A DNA stretch of 64,000 bases from Marinobacter segnicrescens (GTDB lineage: Bacteria; Pseudomonadota; Gammaproteobacteria; Pseudomonadales; Oleiphilaceae): assembly GCF_900111555.1 (NCBI RefSeq), contig NZ_FOHZ01000003.1, positions 217,597 to 281,596 on the forward strand. The letters run 5' to 3'. Numbering within the stretch: the first letter of the stretch is position 1; each line of letters begins with the position of its first letter. The notes beneath the pieces were generated by a model. That model worked only from the letters and a program-made list of their open reading frames with translations. It was not told the origin of the DNA and did no database searches. Below, piece by piece: positions 26,413-35,310 of the stretch. The translations under genes were made by a program, and so were the position numbers.

Positions 26413-27282
26413 ATGACGGACCTCACTCGCCCGGACATCACGCTGCCCTCGCCGGCCAAGCTCAACCTGTTCCTGCATATCACCGGCCGCCGTGCCGACG
26501 GCTACCACGAGCTGCAGACGCTGTTCCAGTTCCTGGACTATGGCGACACGCTCACCTTTCACCCAAGGGATGATGGCGTTATCACCCTCACTCCGGAGCT
26601 GCCAGGGGTGCCGGCCGAGCAAAACCTGGTGGTTCGGGCGGCCCGCTGCCTGCAGGAAGCTTCCGGCACCGGCAAGGGGGCCGACATTCACCTGGATAAA
26701 AAACTCCCCATGGGCGGTGGTCTCGGTGGCGGTAGTTCCAATGCAGCCACCACCCTGGTTGGCCTCAACCACCTCTGGCAAACCGGCCTGTCGGAAGACC
26801 AGCTCGCCGAGCTGGGCCTAGCCCTGGGCGCCGATGTACCGGTTTTTGTCCGCGGCCGGGCGGCCCTGGGTGAAGGCGTGGGCGAGAAACTGACCCCCGC
26901 AAACCCGCCGGAGGACTGGTTTATCGTTGTTAAACCGCCGGTTGAAATCAGCACCGCTGAAATTTTTTCAGATCCAGGGTTGACAAGGAACACCCCCCGA
27001 ATCACAATAGCGCCCGCTTTTGAGGGAGACGCCTCAGGGTACCGAAACGATTGCGAGGATGTAGTTAAGCGACTGTATCCCGAGGTAAAAAACAGCCTGG
27101 ACTGGCTGGCCAAATTCGGACCCGCAAGGTTAACCGGAACCGGGGCTTGCATCTTTGGACGTTTCCCAACAGAAGCAGAAGCCCTGAAAGTCTGGGCAAA
27201 AAGACCCACCGGCATCACGGGGTTCGTAGCTAGAGGGGTGAACCATTCACCACTTCACATAAAGCTGACAGAGCTTAAATGA
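26413..27282 (+). CDS. ispE: 4-diphosphocytidyl-2-C-methyl-D-erythritol kinase
   Basis: A 289-residue GHMP kinase of the MEP isoprenoid pathway. The sugar-acceptor segment [20 protein letters not shown] and the phosphate-binding loop [17 protein letters not shown] are exact family features, and the C-terminal TGTGACIFG completes the fold. It lies between lolB and tRNA-Gln/prs, the standard order. Its 3' third is AT-richer than the rest but the frame is intact. Confidence 0.96.
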   Translation: MTDLTRPDITLPSPAKLNLFLHITGRRADGYHELQTLFQFLDYGDTLTFHPRDDGVITLTPELPGVPAEQNLVVRAARCLQEASGTGKGADIHLDKKLPMGGGLGGGSSNAATTLVGLNHLWQTGLSEDQLAELGLALGADVPVFVRGRAALGEGVGEKLTPANPPEDWFIVVKPPVEISTAEIFSDPGLTRNTPRITIAPAFEGDASGYRNDCEDVVKRLYPEVKNSLDWLAKFGPARLTGTGACIFGRFPTEAEALKVWAKRPTGITGFVARGVNHSPLHIKLTELK

Positions 27283-27304
27283 TGCCGAGAAAGCAGCACG
27301 ATAC

Positions 27305-27379
27305 TGGGGTGTCGCCAAGTGGTAAGGCAACGGGTTTTGATCCCGTCATGCGCAGGTTCGAATCCTGCCACCCCAGCCA
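27305..27379 (+). tRNA. tRNA-Gln (TTG anticodon)
   Basis: A 75-base cloverleaf with acceptor arms TGGGGTG and the complementary ...CCCCA, D-loop AAGTGGTAAGGC, anticodon loop TTTTGAT reading TTG, T-arm CAGGTTCGAATCCTG and an encoded GCCA end. It closely resembles Escherichia coli tRNA-Gln. It sits between ispE and prs, probably processed from their common transcript; no separate promoter is obvious in the 22 bases upstream. Confidence 0.97.
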
Positions 27380-27431
27380 CCTTTCTTCTTCTTCCTCTGA
27401 ATCCAAAGCTGAATCACAGAAGGATACCGTC

Positions 27432-28382
27432 GTGTCCAAGTTGATGATTTTCGCCGGCAATGCCAATCCGGAACTGGCCAAGGCTATTGCCCAGAAACTT
27501 CATATTCCCATGGGACAGGCGACCGTAGGCCGCTTCAGCGACGGTGAAACCACCGTCGAGATCAATGAGAACGTCCGCGGTCACGACGTCTTTATTATCC
27601 AGCCCACCTGCTACCCAACCAACGACAACCTGATGGAACTGATCGTGATGGCCGATGCCCTGCGTCGCGCGTCCGCCACACGTATCACCGCCGTCATCCC
27701 GTATTACGGGTACGCGCGCCAGGACCGTCGGGTACGCTCCACACGGGTAGCCATCAGCGCCAAGGTCGTGGCGGACATGATCTCCTCCATCGGAGTGGAC
27801 CGGGTTCTGACCGTTGACCTCCATGCTGACCAGATTCAGGGGTTCTTCGACATCCCGGTGGACAACATCTACGCCACTCCGGTCATGCTCGAAGACATCG
27901 AGAAGCAGCGCTTCGAGAACTTTATCGTGGTATCTCCCGACGTAGGCGGCGTGGTTCGCGCACGGGCCGTGGCCAAGCGCCTGGACGATGCCGACCTCGC
28001 CATCATCGACAAGCGTCGCCCCAAGGCCAATGTTTCCCAGGTCATGCACATCATCGGTGATGTCAAAGACAAGACCTGCATCCTGGTGGACGACATCGTT
28101 GATACTGCCGGCACCCTTTGCAAGGCAGCCAATGCCCTGAAAGAACACGGCGCCTCGAGGGTTATTGCGTATATTACCCACCCGGTGCTGTCCGGCCCTG
28201 CCATTGACAACATCAATGCATCACAGCTGGACGAACTGGTTGTTTGTGACACCATTCCATTGGGTGACAAGGCGAAGAATTGTGATAGAATCCGCCCCCT
28301 CGGAATGGCTGGGCTGCTCGCGGAGTCCATTCGCCGCGTAAGCAACGAAGAGTCCATCAGCGCCATGTTCGAGAACGTCTGA
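27432..28382 (+). CDS. prs: Ribose-phosphate pyrophosphokinase
   Basis: A 316-residue enzyme making PRPP from ribose 5-phosphate and ATP. Conserved parts are [38 protein letters not shown], the PPxxRxD-like loop [13 protein letters not shown] and the PRPP site [18 protein letters not shown]. The start is a GTG at 27432 behind AGAAGGA, giving a protein of the usual length. A longer open frame upstream runs through the tRNA and is not translated. Confidence 0.97.
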   Translation: MSKLMIFAGNANPELAKAIAQKLHIPMGQATVGRFSDGETTVEINENVRGHDVFIIQPTCYPTNDNLMELIVMADALRRASATRITAVIPYYGYARQDRRVRSTRVAISAKVVADMISSIGVDRVLTVDLHADQIQGFFDIPVDNIYATPVMLEDIEKQRFENFIVVSPDVGGVVRARAVAKRLDDADLAIIDKRRPKANVSQVMHIIGDVKDKTCILVDDIVDTAGTLCKAANALKEHGASRVIAYITHPVLSGPAIDNINASQLDELVVCDTIPLGDKAKNCDRIRPLGMAGLLAESIRRVSNEESISAMFENV

Positions 28383-28438
28383 GCCAAATCCGGACCAGGG
28401 TAAAGCCAGGCACAGAGAACAGACTCTGAAGTATCCGG

Positions 28439-28470
28439 AACTGGAGCCCCGTTACCACGGGGCTCCAGTT
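28439..28470 (+). terminator. Strong hairpin between prs and rplY
   Basis: Arms AACTGGAGCCCC and GGGGCTCCAGTT are perfectly complementary with an 8-base loop. Only a short CTGCTTT follows, so termination may be partial, leaving rplY on both read-through and its own transcripts. Confidence 0.6.
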
Positions 28471-28564
28471 CTGCTTTAAGCGCCGGCACAAAACCGGCAT
28501 TCACTGACATCACCATCGCAAGCCTGGTCGCGGGCCCGGTGGATGATTCAACGAGGTAATGACC

Positions 28565-29212
28565 ATGTCCAAGAAGGATTTCGTGATTGAAGCATTTCCT
28601 CGCGATGACCAGGGGAAAGGTGCGAGCCGCCGCCTGCGTCGCGAGGAGCGTAAGATTCCTGCCATTATCTATGGTGGCAACAAGGAAGCTACGCCTATCT
28701 CCATCTGGCACAACGAACTGAAGAAAGACCTGGAAAACGAGGCCTTCTTCTCCCACATCCTGACCATCGACATTCAGGGCAAGAAGGAAAGCGTCATCCT
28801 GAAGGATCTGCAGCGTCACCCGTACAAGCCGATCCTGACTCACGCTGACTTCCAGCGCGTTGACAAGGACCACGAGATCCACGTCAACGTACCGCTGCAC
28901 TTCCTGAACGAAGACAAGGCTCCGGTCGTCAAGCTGCAGGGTGGCGTCATCTCCCACCAGCTGAACGAAGTGGAAGTTATCTGTCTGCCCCAGGACCTGC
29001 CCGAGTTCATTGAAATCGACGTCATGGACCTGGAGCTGGATCAGGTACTGCACCTGAGCGACCTGAAGATGCCGAAAGGCGTTCGCTCCGCTGCCCTGCA
29101 GCACGGCGAAGACCACGACCAGGCGGTCGTATCCGTTCACCTGCCCCGTGGCGCCAAGGTGGACGATGAAGCCGAGGAAGGCAGCGAGGAAGAAGGCGAA
29201 GACAAGGAGTAA
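28565..29212 (+). CDS. rplY: Ribosomal protein L25, long CTC form
   Basis: A 215-residue 5S-rRNA-binding protein. The N-terminal L25 domain has GASRRLRREERKIPAIIYGG, followed by the CTC beta domain (EVEVICLPQDLPEFIEIDVM) and a very acidic tail (EAEEGSEEEGEDKE). This two-domain form is common in pseudomonads. The start at 28565 is chosen because GAGGT at 28553-28557 is correctly spaced; the ATG at 28559 is too close. Confidence 0.95.
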   Translation: MSKKDFVIEAFPRDDQGKGASRRLRREERKIPAIIYGGNKEATPISIWHNELKKDLENEAFFSHILTIDIQGKKESVILKDLQRHPYKPILTHADFQRVDKDHEIHVNVPLHFLNEDKAPVVKLQGGVISHQLNEVEVICLPQDLPEFIEIDVMDLELDQVLHLSDLKMPKGVRSAALQHGEDHDQAVVSVHLPRGAKVDDEAEEGSEEEGEDKE

Positions 29213-29236
29213 TCCCTGTCCGGGGAGTTGGCGTCT

Positions 29237-29827
29237 ATGGCACAGGATATCGTCATGGTGGTGGGTCTCGGTAATCCCGGAGCCGACTACGAGCATACCC
29301 GCCATAACGCCGGCGCCCTGTTCGTCGAAGCGCTGGCCCGTGAAGCGGGCCAGACGCTCCGCCCCGAAAAGAAATACCACGGTCTCTATAGCCGAATTCA
29401 GTGGCAGGGCCTGGACCTTCACCTGTTAAACCCCACCACCTTCATGAACCGCAGCGGCCTGTCCATCAAGGCACTGGCGGACTTCTTCAAGATTGCCCCG
29501 GAACAGATCCTCGTCGCCCATGACGAACTGGACCTGCCACCCGGCACCGCCAAGCTCAAGAAAGGCGGCGGTCACGGCGGCCACAACGGCCTGCGCGACA
29601 CCATCGCCCACCTGGGCACCAAAGACTTCCAGCGACTGCGAATCGGCATCGGCCACCCAGGCGACAGCCGCCAGGTTACTGGCTATGTACTGGGACGGCT
29701 TGGCAAGCAGGAAACCGAGCAGCTCAACGCCGTCATTGACGAGATTCTCCGGGTATTGCCGGACGCAGCCGGCGGCAAGCTCGCAGCAGCCATGAACCGA
29801 TTGCACAGCTTCAAACCGGCACCCTGA
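29237..29827 (+). CDS. pth: Peptidyl-tRNA hydrolase
   Basis: A 196-residue enzyme freeing tRNA from stalled peptidyl-tRNA. It shows [20 protein letters not shown] with the catalytic His, PTTFMNRSG with the key Asn, the Asp in HDELDLPPG, and [12 protein letters not shown]. The start at 29237 has GGGGAG nine bases upstream; a TTG three codons earlier is less likely. It follows rplY by 24 bases, the usual neighbour. Confidence 0.96.
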   Translation: MAQDIVMVVGLGNPGADYEHTRHNAGALFVEALAREAGQTLRPEKKYHGLYSRIQWQGLDLHLLNPTTFMNRSGLSIKALADFFKIAPEQILVAHDELDLPPGTAKLKKGGGHGGHNGLRDTIAHLGTKDFQRLRIGIGHPGDSRQVTGYVLGRLGKQETEQLNAVIDEILRVLPDAAGGKLAAAMNRLHSFKPAP

Positions 29828-29887
29828 ACCACCGGTCAGCCAACAGGCCTGAGCTAGCCCTTACTCGCACCTGTACCCGTACACCGG

Positions 29888-29893
29888 TATAAT
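29888..29893 (+). promoter_or_regulatory. Candidate -10 element for ychF
   Basis: A consensus TATAAT lies 82 bases upstream of the ychF start in the pth-ychF gap. No convincing -35 hexamer is found at the right distance. Confidence 0.4.
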
Positions 29894-29974
29894 TCGCGCA
29901 AATTTCCGGGCGCCCGTCTCTGCCTGCAGCGGCAGATCACCAGACGGCCCCCTTTACGATCAGCAGAGGCACAC

Positions 29975-31066
29975 ATGGGATTCAATTGCGGCATTGTCGG
30001 CCTGCCCAACGTCGGCAAATCCACGCTCTTCAATGCACTGACCAAGGCGGAAATTGGCGCAGAGAATTTCCCTTTCTGCACCATTGAACCCAACGCGGGC
30101 GTGGTGCCCATGCCCGATCCGCGCCTGAACAAACTGGCGGAGATCGTGAAACCCCAGAAGGTCATCCCCACCACCATGGAATTCGTGGACATCGCAGGTC
30201 TGGTGGAAGGCGCCTCCAAGGGCGAAGGCCTGGGCAACCAGTTCCTGGCCAATATTCGCCAGACCGACGCCATTGCCCACGTGGTTCGCTGTTTCGAGGA
30301 TGAGAACGTCATCCACGTGGCCAACAAGATTGACCCGGCTGCCGACATCGAGATCATCAACACCGAGCTGGCCCTGGCCGACCTGGATACCGTCGAGAAA
30401 GCCATCAAGCGCGTCCAGCGGGTTGCCAAGAGCGGCGACAAGACTGCCAAGGCGCAGCTGGATATGTTCGAGCAGCTGCTGCCTGTGCTGAACGAAGGCA
30501 TGCCGGTTCGCAGCATGAACCTGGACAGCGACCAGATGGCACTGATCCGCGAACTGTGCCTGCTCACGGTCAAACCCACCATGTACATCGCCAATGTCAG
30601 CGAGGACGGCTTCGAGAACAACCCGCACCTGGACACGGTCATGGCCATCGCCGCTGAAGAGAATGCCGTGGTGGTGCCCATCTGCAACAAGATCGAAGCC
30701 GAGATCTCCGAGCTGGAAGACGACGAGAAATCCATGTTCCTGGACGAGATGGGCATGGAAGAACCCGGCCTGGACCGTGTTATCCGCGCCGGCTACAAAC
30801 TGCTGGGCCTGCAGACCTACTTCACCGCCGGCGTCAAGGAAGTACGCGCCTGGACCGTCCGCATCGGCGCTACCGCGCCCCAGGCGGCGGCTGTGATCCA
30901 CACCGACTTCGAACGCGGCTTTATCCGTGCCGAAGTCGTCGCCTATGAGGACTTCGTCCAGTACAACGGCGAACAGGGTGCCAAGGACGCCGGCAAGTGG
31001 CGACTGGAAGGCAAGGAGTACATCGTCCAGGACGGCGATATCATCCATTTCCGCTTCAATGTGTAA
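29975..31066 (+). CDS. ychF: Redox-regulated ATPase YchF (Obg family)
   Basis: A 363-residue P-loop NTPase of the Obg family that hydrolyses ATP and binds ribosomes; in Escherichia coli it dampens the oxidative stress response. P-loop [32 protein letters not shown] (G3) and the C-terminal TGS domain ([30 protein letters not shown]) are clear. It follows pth as in pseudomonads. Confidence 0.97.
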   Translation: MGFNCGIVGLPNVGKSTLFNALTKAEIGAENFPFCTIEPNAGVVPMPDPRLNKLAEIVKPQKVIPTTMEFVDIAGLVEGASKGEGLGNQFLANIRQTDAIAHVVRCFEDENVIHVANKIDPAADIEIINTELALADLDTVEKAIKRVQRVAKSGDKTAKAQLDMFEQLLPVLNEGMPVRSMNLDSDQMALIRELCLLTVKPTMYIANVSEDGFENNPHLDTVMAIAAEENAVVVPICNKIEAEISELEDDEKSMFLDEMGMEEPGLDRVIRAGYKLLGLQTYFTAGVKEVRAWTVRIGATAPQAAAVIHTDFERGFIRAEVVAYEDFVQYNGEQGAKDAGKWRLEGKEYIVQDGDIIHFRFNV

Positions 31067-31093
31067 ACGCTGAAAAAAATCCGGGGGTAAGCC

Positions 31094-31123
31094 TTGACAG
31101 ATACCCCCCGAATACTGAAAATA
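31094..31123 (+). promoter_or_regulatory. Promoter of tRNA-Met
   Basis: A perfect TTGACA at 31094-31099 is followed after 17 bases by GAAAAT, and then by TACGCGCC. The GC-rich discriminator is typical of stable-RNA promoters under stringent control and is shared with the tRNA-Leu promoter. Confidence 0.65.
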
Positions 31124-31157
31124 CGCGCCTCGTTTGGGGCGTAAATCCCGACGAAAT

Positions 31158-31234
31158 GGCAAGGTAGCTCAGTTGGTTAGAGCACAGCACTCATAATGCT
31201 GGGGTCGGCGGTTCGACTCCGCCCCTTGCTACCA
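31158..31234 (+). tRNA. tRNA-Met (elongator, CAT anticodon)
   Basis: A 77-base cloverleaf: acceptor GGCAAGG pairing with CCTTGCT (first pair G-T), D-arm GCTCAGTTGGTTAGAGC, anticodon loop CTCATAA reading CAT, T-arm GGCGGTTCGACTCCGCC and an encoded ACCA end. The D-arm is that of elongator tRNA-Met, not initiator. The last 20 bases are repeated 178 bases downstream. Confidence 0.95.
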
Positions 31235-31240
31235 GAATTT

Positions 31241-31276
31241 AAAAAGGGTCCTCGCGTAAGCGTGGGCCCTTTTTTA
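31241..31276 (+). terminator. Terminator of tRNA-Met
   Basis: AAAAAGGGTCC and GGGCCCTTTTT pair with one wobble, followed by TT. It lies seven bases past the tRNA end. The A-run and T-run could work in both directions. Confidence 0.85.
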
Positions 31277-31393
31277 ATTCCGGCTGATAATGAGTCGAAC
31301 CGACGAAGGCGGTGCGACCGGAGCACGCAACGCGTGCGGAGGAACGTCGGAGCAACGCGACGACGGCCCGGAGGGTGAGGCCGCAGGCCGAAT
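31277..31393. other. Non-coding stretch between tRNA-Met and its partial copy
   Basis: About 117 GC-rich bases hold no convincing gene. They contain a small hairpin GCACGC-AAC-GCGTGC near 31323. This stretch lies where the body of a second tRNA-Met would be expected if the partial copy downstream is a decayed tandem gene, but no cloverleaf can be drawn through it. Confidence 0.4.
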
Positions 31394-31413
31394 ACTCCGC
31401 CCCTTGCTACCAG
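31394..31413 (+). pseudogene. Partial copy of the tRNA-Met 3' end
   Basis: ACTCCGCCCCTTGCTACCAG repeats 31216-31235 exactly for 20 bases, covering part of the T-arm, the acceptor 3' strand and ACCA. The 5' body of a tRNA is not present upstream. It is followed, like the intact gene, by an AT-rich link and a terminator. It is either a decayed second tRNA-Met or an attachment-site scar. Confidence 0.75.
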
Positions 31414-31418
31414 TATTC

Positions 31419-31451
31419 AAAAAGCCCGGCTCGCAAGAGTCGGGCTTTTTT
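31419..31451 (+). terminator. Terminator after the partial tRNA-Met copy
   Basis: AAAAAGCCCGGCTC and GAGTCGGGCTTTTT pair with one mismatch around GCAA, with a T6 run. It is a second good intrinsic terminator 140 bases after the first, consistent with duplication of the tRNA 3' end together with its terminator. Confidence 0.8.
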
Positions 31452-31481
31452 CGTTCCTGCCTGGGTGTTTCGGGGGCTGGC

Positions 31482-31591
31482 CCGGGGGCACGGGCGGCCC
31501 TTTCTTCACCGCAATTCACGGCCCGTCCCTGGACCGGCCTTGCTCCGCGCCATCCCTGGCGCTGCTGCGAAAGGGCCGCCCGTGCCCCCGG
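31482..31591. repeat. Structured repeat, family R1, copy 2
   Basis: Perfect 23-bp arms (31482-31504 and 31569-31591; left arm starts CCGGGGGCACGGGCGG) enclose a 64-base core. The core shares CCGCAATTCA, GCCTTGCTCC and CTGCTGC with copy 1. The inner hairpin is GCGCCA-TCCC-TGGCGC, so the second base pair is C-G where copy 1 has G-C. It lies between the tRNA-Met remnants and metY. Confidence 0.85.
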
Positions 31592-31760
31592 TCCGTCATC
31601 CTACCTACCGCGCCTGTACGAACCCATTTGAGCATGACAAAGCTCTCATCAATTACTGATAAGCCTATAACCGCTGGAACTATGCGGCTGGTGTGTCGCC
31701 TGTGGCATACTCCCCATGCTGAAACTCATTAAGAATAATCCACCAGCAAGGAACCGACTC

Positions 31761-33035
31761 ATGAAACCGGAAACTCTGGCGCTACATGCCGGCTTTAGCG
31801 GCGATCCGACCACCAAGGCGGCTACCACGCCCATCTACCAGACCACCTCCTATACCTTTGACGATACCCAGCACGGTGCCGACCTGTTTGACCTGAAGGT
31901 ACAAGGCAACATTTACACCCGCATCATGAATCCCACCAACGGGGTGCTTGAAGAGCGCATGGCGCAACTTGAAGGCGGTGTTGGTGCACTGGCCGTGGCG
32001 TCTGGCATGGCTGCGATTACCTATGCCTTGCAGACCATCTGCACCGTGGGCAATAACATCGTCAGCACCAGCCAGTTGTACGGCGGCACCTACAACCTGT
32101 TTGCCCACTCCCTGCCCAACCAGGGCATTGAGTGCCGGATGGTAGCCCACGATGACTACGACAACGTCGTGGCAGCCATCGACGAAAACACCCGGGCACT
32201 GTTCTGCGAGTCCATCGGCAACCCGGCGGGCAATGTGGTGGATATTGAAACCTGGGCGAAGATTGCCCATGACCACGGTATCCCCCTGATTGTGGACAAC
32301 ACGGTGGCCACACCTTTCCTGTGCCGTCCGTTCGACCACGGCGCAGACATTGTGGTGCATTCCCTGACCAAGTACATCGGCGGTCACGGCACCACCGTGG
32401 CGGGTGTGGTTGTGGATTCTGGCAAGTTTGACTGGAAGGCCAGCGCCGACAAGTTCCCCATGATGAACAAGCCCGACCCCTCCTACCATGGCGTGGTCTA
32501 CACCGAGGCCCTGGGCCCCGCAGCCTTTATTGGCCGCTGCCGGGTGGTGCCGCTGCGTAACACGGGCAGCGCCCTGTCACCGTTCAATTCGTTCCTGATC
32601 ATGCAGGGCCTTGAAACCCTGGCACTGCGGATGGAACGTCACTGCGAGAATGCCGAAAAGGTCGCCCGGTACCTGGAAGATCATCCCTTGGTCGAGTGGG
32701 TCAACTACGCAGCACTGCCCGGCAGTCCCTACAAGGCCACCTGCGACAAGATCTGTGGCGGCAAGGCATCCGGCATCCTGAGCTTTGGCATCAAGGGTGG
32801 CCGTGACGCCGGCGCGAAGTTTATCGACGCCCTGCAACTGATCTACCGCCTGGTGAATATCGGCGATGCCAAGTCCCTGGCTTGCCACCCGGCCACCACC
32901 ACCCACCGCCAGCTGAACGCGGATGAACTGCGCAGCGCCGGTGTCAGTGAGGACCTGGTGCGACTGTCCATTGGCATCGAGCATGTGGACGACATCATTG
33001 CCGATATTGACCAGGCCCTGAAGGCTGCCAGCTAA
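31761..33035 (+). CDS. metY: O-acetylhomoserine sulfhydrylase
   Basis: A 424-residue PLP enzyme of the Cys/Met metabolism family that makes homocysteine from O-acetylhomoserine and sulfide. The PLP lysine is in VVHSLTKYIGGHG; SGMAAITYALQ and YTRIMNPTNGVLEERMAQLE are other signatures. The long C-terminal region and length near 425 favour MetY over MetB or MetZ. The start at 31761 (MKPETLALHAGF) is behind AAGGAA; a Met 15 codons earlier is less likely. It is monocistronic with a strong terminator. Confidence 0.93.
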   Translation: MKPETLALHAGFSGDPTTKAATTPIYQTTSYTFDDTQHGADLFDLKVQGNIYTRIMNPTNGVLEERMAQLEGGVGALAVASGMAAITYALQTICTVGNNIVSTSQLYGGTYNLFAHSLPNQGIECRMVAHDDYDNVVAAIDENTRALFCESIGNPAGNVVDIETWAKIAHDHGIPLIVDNTVATPFLCRPFDHGADIVVHSLTKYIGGHGTTVAGVVVDSGKFDWKASADKFPMMNKPDPSYHGVVYTEALGPAAFIGRCRVVPLRNTGSALSPFNSFLIMQGLETLALRMERHCENAEKVARYLEDHPLVEWVNYAALPGSPYKATCDKICGGKASGILSFGIKGGRDAGAKFIDALQLIYRLVNIGDAKSLACHPATTTHRQLNADELRSAGVSEDLVRLSIGIEHVDDIIADIDQALKAAS

Positions 33036-33052
33036 TCCGGCGATAACGAAAC

Positions 33053-33081
33053 GGGGGAGGCCGCGGCCTCCCCCTTTTTTT
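33053..33081. terminator. Terminator between convergent metY and glpV
   Basis: GGGGGAGG and CCTCCCCC pair around a self-complementary CCGCGG, followed on the plus strand by T7. It lies 18 bases after the metY stop and 14 bases from the glpV stop. On the minus strand only GTTTCGTT follows, so it acts mainly for metY. Confidence 0.9.
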
Positions 33082-33094
33082 GATCAGCAGGAAC

Positions 33095-34837
33095 TCAGCT
33101 CTCCCGTTCTTCCTGCCAGGTCTTCAACAGTTCCTCGTAGGGCACGGTTTCACCCTGAGGCTTTTCGTTATCGAGCTTCGGCTTGGGCGCACCGGGCTGG
33201 TCCAGCCAGTACTGGGCGTCCCTGGGCTCGTTCAGTTTGGGGCCGCAGGTTTCCATCACGTTGGCCCGCTCAAGGCGCATCATGATGCTGTCCTGGGCTT
33301 CTGCCAGGCCGTCCAGGGCTTCCTGGGGACTGGCCTCACCACTGGCAGCCTGTGAGATATACTGCCACCACAGCTGGGCCAGCTTCGGATAATCCGGCAC
33401 GTTGGTGCCGGTGGGGCTCCACTGCACCCGCGCGGGGCTGCGATAGAATTCCACCAGGCCACCCAGGCGCGGTGCCGCTTCGGTCATGGCATCCGAGTTG
33501 ATATCAGATTCGCGAATCGGCGTCAGCCCCTTGAGGGTTTTCTCCAGGGATACGGTCTTGGCCACGGTGAACTGGGCGTAAAGCCAAGCCGCCAGGCGGC
33601 GCTCTTCCGGGGTTGAGTCCAGGAAGGTCCAGGAACCTACGTCCTGATAGCCCAGCTTCATGCCCTCTTCCCAGTACGGGCCGTGGGGAGACGGGGCCAT
33701 CCGCCATTTCGGGGTGCCGTCTTCGTTGACCACTGGCAAGCCGTCTTCCACCATGCTGGCAGTGAACGCGGTGTACCAGAAGATCTGTTGGGCAACGTTA
33801 CCCTGGGCAGGAACGGGACCAGCTTCCGAGAAAGTCATACCCTGGGCTTCCGGCGGGGCGTACTTCTTCATCCAGTCCAGGTACTTGGTGGTGGCATAGA
33901 CCGCCGCCGGGCCATTAACCGCACCGCCGCGAGTCACGCTGGAACCCACCGGGTGACACTCCTCCACGCGAATGCCCCACTCATCCACCGGCAGGCCGTT
34001 GGGCAGGCCCGTATCGCCAGCACCGGCCATGGAGAACCAGGCATCGGTGAAGCGCCAGCCCAGCGAGGGGTCTTTCTTGCCATAGTCCATATGGCCATAG
34101 ACCCGCTCGCCGTCAATTTCCTTCACATGCTCGGTGAAGAACTCGGCAATGTCTTCATAGGCGGACCAGTTCACCGGTACCCCCAGCTCATAGCCGTAGA
34201 TCTCCTGGAACTGCTCCTTGAGATCGTCCCGCTCGAACCAGTCAGCCCGGAACCAGTAAAGGTTGGCAAACTGCTGGGTGGGCAACTGATACAACTTGCC
34301 ATCCGGGGCCGTGGTGAAGTCCAGGCCAATAAAGTCGTCCAGGTCGAGCGTCGGCAGGGTCAGCTCCTTCGCCTCGTTTTCCATCATGTCGGAAATGGGG
34401 ACCACCTTCCCATAACGCCAGTGGGTCCCGATCAGGTCAGAGTCATTGATATAGCCGTCATAGATATTTCGGCCCGACTGCATCTGGGTCTGCAGCTTCT
34501 CGATAACGTCCCCTTCCTGGATCAGGGTATGGGTCAGGTTGATGCCGGTAATTTCCCGGAAGGCCTGCGCCAGCCGGCTGGACTCATACTCATGGGTGGC
34601 AATGGTCTCGGAGACCACGTTGATATCCATGTCGCGGAATTGCTCCGCCGCCCGGGCGAACCAGAGCAATTCCTCCAATCGCTCTTCCTCGCTCAGGGTC
34701 GACGTGGAGAATTCCTTGGCCCATTTGCGGGCGGCATCCTCGTACTGGTCTGCGTGGGCCAGTGAGACAGGGCCTGCTGCCAGGGCTGCGATCAGCGCCC
34801 CCAGCAACAGTGTTGAGTGCTTGTTGTTATTGAACAT
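33095..34837 (-). CDS. glpV: Glycerol ABC transporter, substrate-binding protein
   Basis: A 580-residue periplasmic binding protein with signal peptide (TLLLGALIAALAAGPVSLAHA). It is larger than typical sugar-binding proteins, as expected for GlpV of the rhizobial GlpSTPQUV glycerol importer. Features include SGRNIYDGYINDSDLIGTHW and NLYWFRADWFERDDLKEQFQ. The start at 34837 is behind GAGG; an ATG-like start 12 codons upstream lacks one. It is the last gene of the operon, 184 bases after glpU, a gap with no gene. Substrate assignment rests on gene order with glpR and glpD. Confidence 0.85.
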   Translation of the reverse strand: MFNNNKHSTLLLGALIAALAAGPVSLAHADQYEDAARKWAKEFSTSTLSEEERLEELLWFARAAEQFRDMDINVVSETIATHEYESSRLAQAFREITGINLTHTLIQEGDVIEKLQTQMQSGRNIYDGYINDSDLIGTHWRYGKVVPISDMMENEAKELTLPTLDLDDFIGLDFTTAPDGKLYQLPTQQFANLYWFRADWFERDDLKEQFQEIYGYELGVPVNWSAYEDIAEFFTEHVKEIDGERVYGHMDYGKKDPSLGWRFTDAWFSMAGAGDTGLPNGLPVDEWGIRVEECHPVGSSVTRGGAVNGPAAVYATTKYLDWMKKYAPPEAQGMTFSEAGPVPAQGNVAQQIFWYTAFTASMVEDGLPVVNEDGTPKWRMAPSPHGPYWEEGMKLGYQDVGSWTFLDSTPEERRLAAWLYAQFTVAKTVSLEKTLKGLTPIRESDINSDAMTEAAPRLGGLVEFYRSPARVQWSPTGTNVPDYPKLAQLWWQYISQAASGEASPQEALDGLAEAQDSIMMRLERANVMETCGPKLNEPRDAQYWLDQPGAPKPKLDNEKPQGETVPYEELLKTWQEERES

Positions 34838-35021
34838 ATCCAACCTCGTCTGTTCGTGTAAGAGTCGAGTCAAAACTGCGGACTGACTGTATTTGTTCCC
34901 GGGCGGCGGGGTGCCTGCACGGGTCGTTCTCTTACATCAGGGACCCGGCTCCGCCAGCCCCCTTCGCCTTGGTGGTTCCATGAGTTCCTATAGGCATACC
35001 CTCCCTTCCGGTTAGCTCCTT

Positions 35022-35297
35022 TCAGCCCCAACGCAGCAAAATCAGCAGCCAGGCCACGGACACTGCCAGGGCAACCCATAGTGAGATCTCACTGAGCCCC
35101 AAAAATGCCAGGTGAATGTAGGCCGCACAAAGCAGCCCGATAAACAACCGGTCGCCCCGGGTGGTGGCAATGGGAAGGAAGCCCCGTCGCTCGCTGCACG
35201 GCGAAGCCAGTTCCCACACTGACATGGCCACCAGAATGCAGGCGATAACCACGAAGAAAATGGCAACCGGCTGGGTCCAGTTCATCCAGTCCAGCAT
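35022..35297 (-). CDS. glpU: Small membrane protein DUF2160 of the glycerol importer
   Basis: A 91-residue protein with three hydrophobic spans (PVAIFFVVIACILVAMSVWE, FIGLLCAAYIHLAFLGLSEI, WVALAVSVAWLLILL). It matches the DUF2160 predicted integral membrane family, called GlpU in the rhizobial glycerol operon. Its exact job in transport is unknown. The start at 35297 is behind GGGAGGGAG. It lies 13 bases after glpQ. Confidence 0.85.
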   Translation of the reverse strand: MLDWMNWTQPVAIFFVVIACILVAMSVWELASPCSERRGFLPIATTRGDRLFIGLLCAAYIHLAFLGLSEISLWVALAVSVAWLLILLRWG

Positions 35298-35310
35298 CAG
35301 ACTCCCTCCC

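Noticed and set aside
27279..27431. N-terminal extension of prs through tRNA-Gln
   Set aside because: The extension is the tRNA read as protein; the GTG at 27432 behind AGAAGGA gives the normal enzyme.
27869..29422. 517-residue minus-strand frame across prs, rplY and pth
   Set aside because: Runs through three recognised genes and their intergenic hairpin on the other strand; not a plausible protein.
31196..31378. Short frame starting in tRNA-Met
   Set aside because: Overlaps the tRNA and its terminator; no ribosome-binding site.
31716..31760. Longer metY start (MLKLIKNN)
   Set aside because: The ATG at 31761 has AAGGAA at the right distance and matches the family start; the extension is AT-rich leader.
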